Assembly: GCF_963576545.1 (NCBI RefSeq) | Contig: NC_083639.1 | Span: forward strand, 22,290,118 to 22,354,117 | Source: Limanda limanda | Taxonomy: Eukaryota > Chordata > Actinopteri > Pleuronectiformes > Pleuronectidae | Length of the DNA: 64,000 nt | Direction: 5' to 3' | In this document: positions 1 through 11,480 of the stretch, piece by piece | Layout of the letters: every line of letters starts with the position of its first letter | Position numbering within the stretch: the stretch's first letter is position 1 | Translations under genes and position numbers: made by a program | Notes under the pieces: generated by a model | Told to the model about the DNA's origin: nothing | The model's input: only the letters and a program-made list of their open reading frames with translations | Database searches by the model: none

Positions 1-429
1 TTATTGTGCATTCAATACTAAGCTATTCAAATATTAAACAGGTTCATATATTCATGTTTTTAATTTAAACATGTGCAAGGTACAGAGTGGCCATGCCACT
101 GCCTTTTATAAACATACATCTTGCATACAACACTGACCTATTAAAGTAATTCACAGATTCATGTTTTTATTTTAAACATAGATGTAGAAGAGACAGTGAA
201 TCCTCAAGCCATCTGTGGATGCCACACATACTCCCTCATTAGTGAGATGTCGGACCCTGATGGGTAGCACACAATTTATCTAATCTTGGATGGATGGAGG
301 TTGTCAGGCAGAGGGTCAAATCAGCCTCACAATATGTTGGATGCATGTTAATGTGTATTGAAAGACATTTAAATATGTGGAAAAAAAATTGTTTGAAATA
401 AATACAAAATTATAAAAAATGAAAAAAAA
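1..429. other. AT-rich gene-free flank
   Basis: No gene is visible. A motif of the form TTCATGTTTTTA followed by TTAAACAT occurs twice (near 51 and 150), which suggests old repeat material. It may be the interior of the hAT-like element whose end is at 430-517, running off the window edge, but no second terminus can be seen. Confidence 0.4.
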
Positions 430-517
430 TTGTCTAATCAACCAAAGATCTCGCGACCCCCCTGCAGTACCTCCGCGGACCCCCTAGGGGTCGCGGACCC
501 CCTGTTGAAGACCTCTG
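430..517 (-). mobile_element. hAT-like transposon terminus (solitary end)
   Basis: Read on the minus strand from 517, this stretch begins CAGAGGTCTTCAACAGGGGG and continues with alternating CCGCG-rich and poly-G/poly-C blocks that fold on themselves. That layout is typical of the ends of Charlie/ZBED-related hAT elements in fish. The matching end would lie before the window start, so no target-site duplication can be tested. An open frame of 100 codons over 430-732 has no recognisable domain and is not called as a gene. Assignment is by appearance only. Confidence 0.4.
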
Positions 518-956
518 ATTTAGAGCATTACTCCACTATTCCATGTGATTTATGTGGTGTGATATCACAGTTGTGTCAGGTAGATCTCCCAGAGTGTCGG
601 TTTAACTCCAGGGACCGACTGTTTCTCATGTTACACCCAGAGCAACAATGGCCCGCAGCACTTGTGCAAACTGGTGTTGAAAGAAGGAAACTGTGCACCT
701 TCACAGCTCTCTGCCTCACTGTGGTCCATTAACAATTGAGCAGGGACTGTGTTCCCAACCTTCTAACTTTTTGATGGCCAAACGATTCCCTGACCTTTGC
801 CTTTTTCCTTCCTCTTTGAAAAAGTCAATTAAGAAGTTTTCTGAGTCTATGTAAGACTATTCTTAACTATGTCACTGCTTTTTAAACTAAAAACAACCTC
901 AGAGTGCTGAACAGATTTTTAGATTTCAAACCCTCTGATGTCCCTCTAATTTATAT
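518..956. other. gene-free interval
   Basis: Ordinary intermediate-GC sequence between two hAT-type elements. I see no exon, repeat or regulatory signature. Confidence 0.4.
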
Positions 957-1580
957 AAGGACATTAGTGGTGGGGGAAAAAATCGATTCAGTATACAGTA
1001 TTTTTTTTTAATACTTTATTTACAATTATATATGTAACAGCCCCTGGCTGGAAAAGCATGACGAGGAGAGTTTCAGAGTTTAAAAGATACCTAGTGTGTC
1101 TGCGGAAAGGGTGTTCTCCACTGCAGGAGATAGACTATTATTATTGCTCTATTATGTATGCTTTATGTTACTGTATTGTATTTAGATAATTGTAAGTTAT
1201 GTGCTGGGAGCTCAGTGTTCATGTGAGAGGTCTCCTATTCAGAAAATAATTACAAAGGTCCTGTGTCCTGAATGTTCAAGGACAAAGTTTTTGCACTACC
1301 CTCTCTTAGTTTTTGCACTTCAGTTAATGTGTAGAAGACAATGTTGTTCACAGAATTAAATGTGACATTTGAAGTGAGTTGAGCAGTCTTATTTTCCTCA
1401 TTTTTTGTAATGCCTTTGAATAATATGGGGGATATGAATCGCAATATATCGCAGAATCGAATCGCAATACTTGCAGTATCGCAATATATCGCAGAATCGC
1501 AATACTATTGAATCGTGGCTCAAATATCGCAATACTATTGAATCGTCACATTTTTGCCAATTCCCACCCCTACAGGACAT
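957..1580. mobile_element. Short hAT element with 8-bp duplications and a transposase C-terminal relic
   Basis: The element spans 965-1572. Its ends are inverted: TAGTGGTGGG on the left and TAGGGGTGGG on the right read in reverse complement, 9 of 10 bases matching. It is flanked by AAGGACAT (957-964) and CAGGACAT (1573-1580), an 8-bp duplication with one difference, the signature of hAT insertion. Inside, 1087-1137 translates as IPSVSAERVFSTAGDRL, which matches the conserved start of the hAT C-terminal dimerisation domain. The rest of the transposase is missing, so the copy is non-autonomous. The right half carries GAATCGCAATA-type subterminal repeats. Confidence 0.8.
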
Positions 1581-4324
1581 GCAATACATTAAAATACATT
1601 AAAATACATATAACAACCAGCACTCTGTAGCAGTCAGTTGAGAGGGGCAGTGTGCCTTCAGTCTGCTCACTGAACTGAACTGATTCTAGGTGCAGGTCAA
1701 AATCGGCACCAGACTATTTTGATAATCAAATTATTTCCATTTCACCATATTATCAAATGACACAGACATTCACGCGGGTGCTCATCTCTGTCAAGGCAAC
1801 AACATTCAGGTTTGAAAAACAGTTTTCTAACTTCACTCTGCAAGATAGACTGATAGCTGTTCTCTTGTCCTCTCATGCTCCGCAGCTCCTTAATAATTAT
1901 TCCTTGTCATAATTGAGCCCTCCTCAAACAGTTCCACAATTTTAATTTGCTTTATTTCGGTTCATGTGTGTGGTTTATCAGTTTGAATGATTTACTAAAC
2001 GGCTGTTGTATTGTCATGCATTGCATATGAGCTATTTTAGAGGTCTGTAATGCATTCAAAACAATCGTCTGACACAAATCAATAAAAGCTGTGTAATTCT
2101 ACAAGAAATAAACCATTTGAAGTGACAAAACAAACATTGGGCTTTTACTTTTAAGACGAATTGCCAAACAAGAAGTGATTGTGTGAATGTTGCTACCGTG
2201 ATGAAAATCAGCACCCGTCACGGGTCAGTCACTTATGTCCGTGGTTTGACCCAGGTGCCCACCACTGTTTTAGTTTAGAACACATGTTGAAATCAGTCAA
2301 CAGACTGAGAGTTGGCATGCTGCCCTGCCCCCACTGAGCGAGCACGGGTCACCTGTTTATTTGACTTTTATTAATATTGAACGTATCACGTGGCCAGATT
2401 GCACGGAACCTGGCACTGCACTTCCCTGGGCCATTTATGAAAGACATAACAATTGTGAGGCTAATAAGAAGACCTGTTTACGAGATATGTGAGACAGATA
2501 GACATTTGTGGATTTAGTAGGTTGATACTATGAATGTAAAATAAATAAAATTAGCAAACAAATCTTTACAATGAAATCAAACTAATTTGTGAGCAATTGC
2601 ATTTTATATTTAGGATACAATACAACAAATAGTAAGGACAAGGATATATAATACGTAAATACAAGAATTTTTCACTAAGTAACTAATTTAGCTTTTTTCC
2701 CATGTTGTACACATTTTATGAATGTCTGATGCTGTCATTTAACAGTATGTGGACAATTTCTTGAATAAAAGACATGACAGAAAGAAGTTTTAATTCCAAT
2801 ACATCATAGTCTCCTTGTGTTATTGAAAATAAACAACAAACAGATATAAAAACATCTGCTGCTTTTTATCATATCATTTAATTAACTGCAAGCTCTTGTG
2901 TGGATCATGAATCGGACTTTCCAGTGATTGATTTGTCAGTAGTCTGGCTGTTGACAGGTTGTTGATCTGTCACAGGAGCTAAACCTACCAGTGCATGTTA
3001 GGTGTGCAGTTACCATGGTGATGTAGCTAAGAAGTGAAGCACCATTGTAGCCCTAAAACCCCAGGGTCAAACCTGAAGTGACTTCACCACCCACAAACCC
3101 TGCTTCGTACTACAGGCCACTGTTGTCTGTGAATAATTGATGTCGTGAAGTTAGAGCCTGACTCTTTCCATCCCCACAGTTTTGGGACTTCTAGGATGTA
3201 ATCCACACTTACAAACTGATATGGCACCACAAACTAGTATGACACTGGTTGAAGCCTGTCCAACATTACAGTCGGAAAGAAGGCTATCCAATCAATCCAG
3301 CAGTCTGTGCGCCTGGAGCCTGACACCACTTGGCATTGTTTATAGGAAGCTCCTGATAACAAGCTCAAATTAAATCTTCTCTCACATTGTGGTGGATCCA
3401 TACGCTCGTGTCCACTGGGAAGCCCGTGTGTTGGTCATGAGATGAGGGTGTGAAGGCTGAGAGATGCTTTCAGAGATGCTGCTAATGAGTGTGGGATGTG
3501 AGAGTCATTTCCGCTGAGTGTGGTAATAAAGCAATACGGCTGACAAGATGGTGCTCTCAACACCATGTTTAATTTGTGATAAAGTGTGTGTGAAGGGAGC
3601 ATCATCACACAACAGACCGACACAGCCTTCACAAGACTACAGCAGAGCCATCTGTCTCGGTGGAATCAGCAGAATCCAACTCCAAACAGTGCCGCTGTGG
3701 GTTCAATGAGCTACTTCATGTTTTCTCACCTGGCTTCACAGCTGGTTATCAGCCACAACTTGTTGTAGTGGCTGATAACCTTTGTCAGATGTTATATATA
3801 CACGTATATACATGCACACAGGATTCTAGAATCCATTACAACAATATGGTTTAAACTTTTTTTAACGAGTTTAAAACGAAATGTTATCCCATTGCCTGAC
3901 AAACGTCTTTTTTTAATGGCAGTTATTTAGTTTGAAGAAAACTGTAGTTTCGTTTGTTGATGTTTTTATTATTGTTATTTTCCCTGTCCTTTTTGTTAAC
4001 ACGAAAAATGGATACTTGATTTTTAATTTATTTTTAGTATCAGCACTTGGCCTGTTCTTGGTTCACAGTAAAAAGGGAAACTTGAATTTAAATTAATTTT
4101 TTTTATTAGCACTTTGCCTGTCCTTGGTTTTAAATGGAAAAAAACTTGATTTTTCTTTGCTTTTGTGTCAACAGTACCCTTATATGCAGCAAAGTTTATT
4201 AAAAGACATTTTTTTGAATGAAGTATCGATCTTTATTATCTTTATTTTCAGTCACCACATGCCTCGAACAACCTCAAGCTAAATTTAAAAGCTGCTTGCT
4301 AAATAATAGCAATTGAGAATTTGT
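1581..4324. other. Gene-free interval with decayed repeats
   Basis: No exon can be supported. A minus-strand sequence starting CAGTGGTGGGCACCTGGG near 2268 resembles another hAT terminus. GGGTGCT-containing inverted segments near 1775 and 2200 may belong to the same decayed element, whose outer left end I cannot place. A 13-bp stem hairpin (GGTTATCAGCCAC and its complement) lies at 3744-3780. Confidence 0.35.
3983..4160. repeat. Three-copy degenerate tandem repeat, period about 67 bp
   Basis: The phrase CCTGTCCTTTTT or CCTGTTCTTGG, followed by an A-rich stretch and ACTTGATTTTT or ACTTGAATTTA, recurs starting at 3983, 4051 and 4117. Spacings are 68 and 66 bp. It lies just upstream of a hAT-like terminus and could be internal to that element. 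Confidence 0.5.
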
Positions 4325-4401
4325 GTCATTCATTAGTCGATTAATCGTTTCAATAATCGGTGACTAGACGACTATCAGAATAGTCGTTAGTTGCAGCCCT
4401 A
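4325..4401 (-). mobile_element. hAT-like terminus (TAGGGCTGCAACTAACGA type)
   Basis: Read on the minus strand from 4401 the sequence begins TAGGGCTGCAACTAACGACT and continues with runs of CGATTAATCG-like palindromes. This is a very common non-autonomous hAT end in fish. I could not find the partner terminus, so the copy is treated as a solitary or truncated end. Confidence 0.5.
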
Positions 4402-4734
4402 GGTGTGATGCTGCCTTCAAATACGGCCGTGTGTTCATGAGACGAGTGGGGTTCATGAACGCTTCCTTCTTGTTGCATTCACAAAGCTCTCTCAGAGTTC
4501 CCAAGCTGCGATGTGTTTTCTCGACCTGTTTAAGATCTGGAGTTTACCATGGAAGTTCATTCTTTTGTTGAATTTTATGTTTACGCATAGTCACTTTGGT
4601 AGAACACAGTTTTTCATCTGTCCGAGGGAAGTGTTGATTTTAATAGTCTAATCTCTTCATATTGCTTATACCCTCTGTAATGAACATATAATTGTCAACA
4701 TGTAAAAATCGAATGCTGGTCATTCTTTGCTCAT

Positions 4735-5165
4735 TAAGAATAGTTGAAAACAACAACTCTCACTCAGGAGCAAGAATCAGGCCATAAGACTTTTAAACTC
4801 CTCTGAACTGCAATAACTCCACCAAACCAGCACCCTGGAATATTTGCATATTTGCACCAGCACCATAATAAGCATATTTGAATATTTGCACTACTGCACA
4901 AATTGAACATTCATCTGTAAAGATATATATTTAGATGTATATATTTTATTTTCTATTTTACATTTTTTGATATTCTATTTCATTGTTATTCTATTTTATT
5001 CTTTTTTTATTCTATTTTATAATATTTCTATTTTTATTTTATTTTTTTGGGTTGAAATTACTTAGCATTGCTTAAAGAGAGTGTGTGACCCAAGCATTTT
5101 TATTGAAAGTGACTACTTTATGTTATCTCTGTTCATATGACAATAAAAAATCTTGAATCTTGAAG
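4735..5165 (+). mobile_element. 5'-truncated non-LTR retrotransposon 3' end
   Basis: The segment starts with a decayed coding end (around CTCACTCAGGAGCAAGAATC, then AGACTTTTAAACTCCTCTGA), passes through AT-rich 3' untranslated sequence, and finishes with GACAATAAAAAATCTTGAAT and a short TCTTGAA repeat. That ending is characteristic of fish CR1/L2/Rex1-class LINE tails. Family name is uncertain. It appears inserted next to, or into, hAT-like sequence on the right. Confidence 0.55.
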
Positions 5166-5262
5166 AATCAGTCTTTAAACTTTACTAATAATGTGACATT
5201 TATCGTGATAACTATCAATATCAACTGATGTGAAAATGTTTGCTCATATTATGCAGCCCTAA
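5166..5262 (-). mobile_element. hAT-like terminus (TTAGGGCTGCATAATATG type)
   Basis: On the minus strand from 5262 the sequence begins TTAGGGCTGCATAATATGAG and includes a TATTGATAGTTATCACGATA block, typical of another hAT non-autonomous family. The partner end is not visible, and a LINE tail abuts it at 5165. Confidence 0.45.
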
Positions 5263-6276
5263 GATACCATGTTCATATTGACGTCCATGTTGCTGTTTTC
5301 TCAGTGGTGTTCTCATGACTCTCATGACTTAACCACGTGGACGCTAAGCACCCTGTACATGACTTTCCACACTGTAACCACCAGCTCCTGAATCCCATTA
5401 GAAGGCAGTGCGTTTTACTAATTCTTAACCTAATGCAGCTTCGAGCAGGTCTCATGATTGAAGCCTGATCAATGACTGGAAGTGCTTTATCTGCTAATCA
5501 TCATTTCTCCATAAAAGATTTCAGAAAGCAGCCTTACAGCCATGCCTTCGAACAATGTCTTTAAATGTTTCTAAAACCCAGATATGCTGGTCTATCCAAA
5601 GGTCAATATGAGCAAGAACTAAAAACTGTACTATTTATGGTACTTATAGCTGGATGTGTTGCTAATGATTATTTTCATTACGGATATATTCTATTAGTTC
5701 TAATGATACATGTTGAAAAATGCTCAATTAACTTTACAGGTGTTGCCAATAATCCCAAACCTACAAAGTACTCCACTCAAAATGATTTAGGACTATGAAT
5801 TCTGCTAATCCTTACCCCGGTGAAACGTCAACCAGAGAACAACACTTTGTCAACAATTTTCATTTGAGAATTACAGCAACAATTAACAGCTTTTCCCCCT
5901 GATGATTCACTGATCGATTAACTGATTCAGCTTTTACATAGGAAGTAGCCTTTCAAAAAGTACATTATTTAGACATATACACTACTGTTTACATAAGACC
6001 TCCATCCTATGAATATTTGTTCTGTCTCTCCATCACTACTTCTTCTTTATACTGATAAATATAGACATGTGTTTCCTGTATTTTCCTCATCACTTACTAC
6101 CATTGATGAAGTATCAGATTAAAAGGTGCAGCATCACACATTAATCCACCTTTAACAATGTCTGGTCACTCTGATTGATATGTGTTAGTTCTCTTGCAAC
6201 ATCAGACCAGTAAGCTGCTCTATTGTTAACGAGCAACCAGTAAAGATTTGCTGAATTTCTGGAATCTAGCTGGGGC
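5263..6276. other. gene-free interval
   Basis: No exon, RNA gene or clear repeat is recognised. Open frames here are short and carry no domain. Confidence 0.35.
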
Positions 6277-6427
6277 GGCTTTGGCTGAGGTGGTAGAGCG
6301 GTCGATCCGGTTCTTCCCCATCTGCCTTGGGCAAGATACCGAATGGCAATAACCTGTTCTGTGTTTGAGTGGTCATCAAGACTAGAATAATATAAATAGA
6401 TATAGAAATACAGAGCATTTACCATTT
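6277..6427 (+). mobile_element. tRNA-derived SINE, internally deleted
   Basis: The left part TGGCTGAGGTGGTAGAGCGG resembles a tRNA A-box head, CTTGGGCAAGATACCGAATG is the conserved central part of a widespread teleost SINE, and the right end reads CAAGACTAGAATAATATAAA then ACAGAGCATTTACCATTT. The B-box region appears lost between the A box and the central part. Identification is from remembered family structure; the exact family name is not certain. Confidence 0.6.
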
Positions 6428-6504
6428 GGAATGCATGAGGATTTCAGTTGTATGACTGTACTAACTCAAAACCCCTTGGTGCGTACACAACACAAACTGT
6501 CAGT

Positions 6505-6680
6505 TGTTTACACTCCCAGTGAGGATGAGGATGAGGATGAAGAATTGTAGAGTCGCAGCATAGACCACGTTTTCGAGCTGCAGGTTAAAACGTGATGATG
6601 AGGAGGAGGAGGTGGAGGAGGAGTACACACCCAACTATGTGGCAGTGTGAGGAAGGAGGAGGAGGAGAGGCAGTGACAGG
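6505..6680. repeat. Purine-rich GAGGAT/GAGGAG low-complexity tract
   Basis: Runs of GAGGAT, then GAGGAGGAGGTGGAGGAGGA and GGAAGGAGGAGGAGGAG. The serine-rich and proline/histidine-rich minus-strand frame it creates is a by-product of the composition. Confidence 0.6.
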
Positions 6681-6923
6681 CAGCGTGGCTCACACTCTTC
6701 ATGTGTCAGCCGATCACATTTTAAAGTGAAACACAATCACCAGCTGCTGTTGTGTTACAGCTGAAAGTCACACAAGGCTTCCACACAAACACGCTCACAC
6801 TATATTCAGTGTTATGTGAGTTATGATAGGCTGTGTGTTGATGCTGCTGCTACACGACTTAGCATCGCTAGCTAACTAGCAGTAACCACAGCTAGCATCG
6901 ATGCTACAGGAGAGCTCGCTTAC

Positions 6924-7135
6924 CGTTTCCTGTCGTCGGAGTCGGACCAGGTCTGTCAGGTTTCTGACTCAGTCAATTCATCTCTATGGAGCCACGTTTC
7001 ATTTTGTCGCTGGTACGAACCAGGCCGGGGGTTTCCACTAGCCACATCATTAGGTTAGCTAAGTACAGCTAGCTTACGAGCTAACTTAGCAACCTGACGT
7101 GTTGTCATGTGGGGACAGAACCTGGTCACATGACC
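6924..7135 (-). promoter_or_regulatory. Candidate untranslated first exon and promoter of a divergent gene
   Basis: On the minus strand the sequence ending at 6924 reads CGACAGGAAACG followed by GTAAGCGAG, a strong splice-donor match. The upstream ~200 bp is more complex and GC-richer than its surroundings, lacks a TATA box and has only very short frames starting with ATG, as expected for a noncoding first exon. GCTAGCTAACTAG-type stretches near 6870 and 7060 are often seen around fish promoters. In human, PTPDC1 lies upstream of BARX1 in divergent orientation, so ptpdc1 is one possible owner. No coding exon of such a gene is visible between 1 and 6900, so this is inference. Confidence 0.3.
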
Positions 7136-7152
7136 ACAGTACCAGCATTTTT

Positions 7153-8492
7153 AATTCTGGTATTTTTTTTTTTTTTTTAATATTTTTATTAGAGGTAAGG
7201 CACAGTAGAACACGAATCAATGATACAGTCTACCTCCTTGGATGTTTTTCTTAATTAAAAGAACCACATGAACATGGTCCTGCGAACAATACATTACACA
7301 ATTCAATGAAAATAAGAATAATAATGATAAATAAATAACTGAAAATTCTAATTAATCTAAGTTATAATTAAGTATTAAAGCTGCACAGTATAAATAAATA
7401 AAAATAAAAAAAAGAATAAGTAAATGAATAAGAAAAAGGAAGAAGAAAGAGAGAAAAGAGAGAGAGAGAGAGGGGGGGTTCCGTCAATCAGGGGGCAGGA
7501 TGGAGAGAGTGGAAGAACGTAAGAAAGGGAAGCCACTAATTATAAAATTTGTTAGAGCTACCTTTCACTGAATATCTGATCTTTTCCAGCTTTAGGAAAG
7601 ACAAATTCTGGTATTTTATGTTTTTTTTTATATTTTTATTAGAGGTAAGGCACAGTAGAACAAGAATCAATGATACAGTCTACCTCCTTGGATGTTTTTC
7701 TTAATTAAAAGAACCACATGAACGTGGTCCTGCGAACAATACATTACAAAAATCCATGAAAATAAGAATAATAATGATAAATAAATAACTGTAAATTCTA
7801 TTAAGTAATAATTAAGTATTAAAGCTGCACAGTATAAATAAATAAAAATAAAATAAAAAAAGAACAAGTAAATGAATAAATAAAAAGGAAGAAGAAAGAG
7901 AGAAAAGAGAGAGAGGGGGGGTCAGTCAATCAGGGGAAGGATGGAGAGAGTGGAAGAATGTAAGAAAGGGAAGCCACTTATTATAAAATTTGTTAGAACT
8001 ACCTTTCACTGAATATCTGATCTTTTCCAGCTTTAGTAGAGACAAATTCTGGAATTTTTTTTTTTTTTTAATATTTTTATTAGAGGTAAGGAACAGTAGA
8101 ACAAGAATCAATGATACAGTCTACCTCCTTGGATGTTTTTCTTAATTTAAGGACCACATGAACGTGGTCCTGCGAACAATACATTACACAATTCAATGAA
8201 AATAAGAATAATAATGAGAAATAAATAACTGAAAATTCTACTAAGTAATAATTAAGTATTAAAGCTGCACAGTATAAATAAATTAAAATTAAATTAAAAA
8301 AAGAATAAGTAAATGAATAAATAAAAAGAAAGAAGAAAGAGAGAAGGGGGGGGTTCCATCAATCAGGGGGCAGGATGGAGAGAGTGGAAGAATGTAAGAA
8401 AGGGAAGCCACTTATTATAAAATTTGTTAGAGCTACCTTTCACTGAATATTTGATCTTTTCCAGCTTTAGGAAAGACTAATTCTGGTATTTT
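7153..8492 (-). mobile_element. Tandem triplication of a 5'-truncated LINE 3' end (L1/Tx1-like)
   Basis: Three near-identical units begin at 7153, 7604 and 8045 and are about 451, 441 and 434 bp long. Read on the minus strand, each starts with the last ~45 codons of a reverse-transcriptase protein (containing LEKIRYSVKGSSNKFYNKW in the best copy), then a 3' untranslated region, an AATAAAAATATT signal and a poly(A) run. AATTCTGGTATTT, or a one-base variant, separates the units and also flanks the array at both ends, as expected for a target-site duplication. Identical truncation points mean the copies arose by tandem duplication after one insertion, not by three insertions. The C-terminal motif resembles fish L1/Tx1-clade ORF2 ends. 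Confidence 0.75.
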
Positions 8493-9059
8493 AACACTTT
8501 GGAAACTAGCGATGTTGAGGATCGAAGGCTTTGTGTCATTTAAACTGGATTTATATTTTTAGTGTTATTCAGTCCTGCAACAACTCTCCATCTGTATGTT
8601 AATTTATTTTGTCGTTTCTCATTCATTTTTTATTCCTTTGTGAGCTTTTCTTAAACAATTTATTAAATCCTAGTACTCCATTATTTTAGAATATTCTTAT
8701 AATTAACTTTTTTTTAATATATAATTTGAGTCTCTTGCAGTGGGTTCTATACTGAATGACGTTTTGTTTTACACTCATGAGTCTTCTAATCCAAATGTAG
8801 AGTTGTCCAATTAACATCCTAAAACATCCTAACCCTAACCCTATATAAACATATGAGGTTATCATTTATTTATGAGTCCACACCCCAGAGGAAAATTGTG
8901 CTGCCCACAATTGTCTTTTCTTTCTCTCATAGAATAAATAATCTCCTATTTGTACACATGGTCACATCTACACGTGTCCAACATGCTTCGATGGGTGTTG
9001 AGGAGAGAGAGACATCATTCATCAACTTCTTTTGTTTTTAAGTCCCGGTCACCACCGAT
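8493..9059. other. gene-free interval
   Basis: AT-rich sequence without supported features. A short CCTAACCCTAACCCT stretch at about 8829 is too brief to be telomeric. Confidence 0.35.
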
Positions 9060-9275
9060 TCCAGAAAATCTCTGCACCTAAGCACTGCACGTGCCCATGA
9101 CTCTTGTTGTTTTATATTGTTTTATATATTGTTTTATAGTTATATTTTGTATTGTTGTTTAATTTCTGATGGTTGTTTTATGTACAGTGTGGTGTACATC
9201 AACCACACCAAGGCAATTCCCTCTATGTGCAAATATACTTGTCAAATAAAAAGAATTCTGATTCTGATTCTGATA
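9060..9275 (+). mobile_element. Non-LTR retrotransposon 3' end with ATTCTG tail
   Basis: The segment contains CACACCAAGGCAATTCCCTC, then ATATACTTGTCAAATAAAAA and three ATTCTG units ending at about 9273. This is the familiar 3' end of a fish LINE family with an ATTCTG microsatellite tail. The copy is strongly 5'-truncated and has no coding part. Confidence 0.55.
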
Positions 9276-10591
9276 AGGAACAAGAGACAGTTTAGATCCA
9301 ATACAAATGATCCTGCCCAGCTCCTTTCCTTTGCTGAACACTGAGATAAATTAGACTCACGTAAGCCAATCAAGTTTTCTTTTTCAATAATTGTATAATT
9401 TGAAATAAAGATCTGTGGACGGAGACACAAAATATGAGCATTTTAAGAAATAAGTACCAGGCTGAGAAGAGGTAGGCCATCAGGAGCTCATGCAGAGGAG
9501 ACATGAGAAACTAAACTGCAGTGAGGTCATAATCATTGTCAGTCTTCTCACTACAATCTTTTCACCTGGACAGTCCGGAGACGAAGGTTGCCACATGTCT
9601 CATGAGTTGTTATGAAAGCAAATGCAACAACTAATTCAGATTTCTGTGTATAATTGAACTATCTCCTGAGGTATAAGACTTTATTCCCAAACACGAAAAT
9701 AAGCAGTGCTCAGTCTATCACCATGGTGTCTTTGTTACACCTTGTGGACACAATGAGGATCCCTGAGAAAAACAGATGAGTTGATGAGAGTGTAGATCTT
9801 TTATGCAGCTCTCTGGTGTCGCCTAGTGGCAGTTCATTAAAAGGATGCAGTTGCTGTGGCGTTCCTCTTGCGGTGTCTGCTTTTGTTAGGGCCTGAGCAA
9901 TGAATGGAGCAAGGATCCTATTGTTCCCTTGAGTTATTCAATCAAATCAAAAACCTCAGAGAGTCCCATGTGAGGGCTGCCTCTCCCAGGACAGACAGAA
10001 GTGCAAGAGATGTCACGTATAACAGAGAACATCAACACAAATAACAATATGTACAACATTAATGAGAAAAGACCGTGTTGAAGATAAATGGAGAGATGTA
10101 TCAATGTTTAAATATGGACAGACAGGTTGAATAAAAAGAGATGGTCGTAGCCAGAAGGCGATTTGTATTTATAGTTTACAGTATTTACTGTGTGCCTCTG
10201 ACCACGTCTCAGCTCTGACCTCCTCCTGTATTGCTGTGGTTCCTCACAACACAAATCTTGCAGTAATAAGTGGTTCAAACTTTTAAATGGAAACTGTGGA
10301 TCCTGTGATTTAGTCGAAGTGAATGAGGGATCAATATTTGGAATATGTTGCCGCGAGTAGTAAAGCTCTGACTAGAAGCTTTATCAAAAAGGAAGGTTTT
10401 AAGCAGAACCGAAATGATTCCACAGGAGAGGAGCTTGACAGCTGAAGACGCTGACTCTCTACTTTCAGAGACTTTAAGTAAAGTCTTTTATGAATCTGCC
10501 TCAATCACCCAATGACCGGAGGAGAGACTGGAGCACCAACGATACAACTGGACTCAGTCAGGCTGAAGAGAAATGCACTTGCACTTGCACG
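9276..10591. other. gene-free interval
   Basis: No exon is supported. Brief GTCGCCTAGTGGCAG text near 9817 is a fragment seen in many dispersed fish repeats. No complete element was delimited. Confidence 0.35.
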
Positions 10592-10603
10592 TACACACAC
10601 ACA

Positions 10604-10659
<56 letters not shown>
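10592..10659. repeat. (CA)n microsatellite
   Basis: About 33 CA units with two interruptions (CATA). Open frames on both strands over this tract are artefacts of the dinucleotide run. Confidence 0.95.
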
Positions 10660-10660
<1 letters not shown>

Positions 10661-11189
10661 GGCTGATGAAGTTGAGAACTTCTTGTTGCAGGTGTCAGCA
10701 CAATAACATAAACGTATAACAGGTGACTTATTCTCTCCAGACACACTCTAAAAAATAGGAAATACTTTGCTTTGAATAATACTAATATTTGAGAAACAAA
10801 TATTTGTATTCCTTGAAAAATTCTAAAACGAATATATATGCTCCTTCTACCTATTCCTAAAAAATAAATCTATTCAAATATTTTTCAACTGCTTGACACA
10901 AGACATCCCCTGCTTTGCTGTCCCAGTCCCAATGAATGTGCCCTGCTTTGAAGGTTTCACATAAAACCTTTCCAAATTAAATACTGGACAATTGGCTTAT
11001 ACACAAGTGTCACAAAACTTCCTGGCACGTGTGTTGAAATGAGCTTTAAAAGGTTCGGTGTTAAGGATTAAGGAAGGTTTACAATTTCAAAAAATTTGAT
11101 GTAATATTTATAATATATATTATATTATTATAATCACCTAAAAGTAAGAATCGTTGTATTTTCGTTATCTTAGAATGGGCTACACAAAG

Positions 11190-11480
11190 AGAGGATCCCC
11201 CATACCTGGAGTCCACCATGTTGCACCACCATGTTTCTACAGTAGCCCAGATAGGACAAATCGTGGCTACTATAGATTAATGTTGCACCAATCAAGCCAC
11301 TGTAGATCCGTGTTGCACCACCATGTTCCTACAGTAGCCCAGGACAGACAAACCAAGGCCACCATAGCTTCTCCTACACACTAGGAAGGGAGGGTCAGGG
11401 GAGGAGTATTCAGTTTGTTGTAATGTGCAGCATCACCCCTAGATGTCAATATATCCTACACGCTTAGCCTGTAAAGTGAA
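11190..11480. repeat. Dispersed repeat fragment (CACCATGTT/CTACAGTAGCCCA units)
   Basis: The phrase TGTTGCACCACCATGTT followed by CTACAGTAGCCCA occurs twice (about 11220 and 11311), then CACCATAGCTTCTCCTACAC and GGAAGGGAGGGTCAGGGGAG. The text TCACCCCTAGATGTCAATAT follows near 11436, and a related phrase occurs at about 63193. I recognise the style of a common dispersed teleost repeat but cannot define its termini or class. Confidence 0.4.

Noticed and set aside
7667..8111. Small hydrophobic or lysine-rich proteins on the minus strand
   Set aside because: They are parts of the LINE 3' end array; only the last residues resemble a reverse-transcriptase C-terminus and no complete gene exists.
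8826..8842. Telomeric repeat relic (CCTAACCCTAACCCT), also near 46557
   Set aside because: Only two to three units at each place, which is expected by chance or from decayed repeats.
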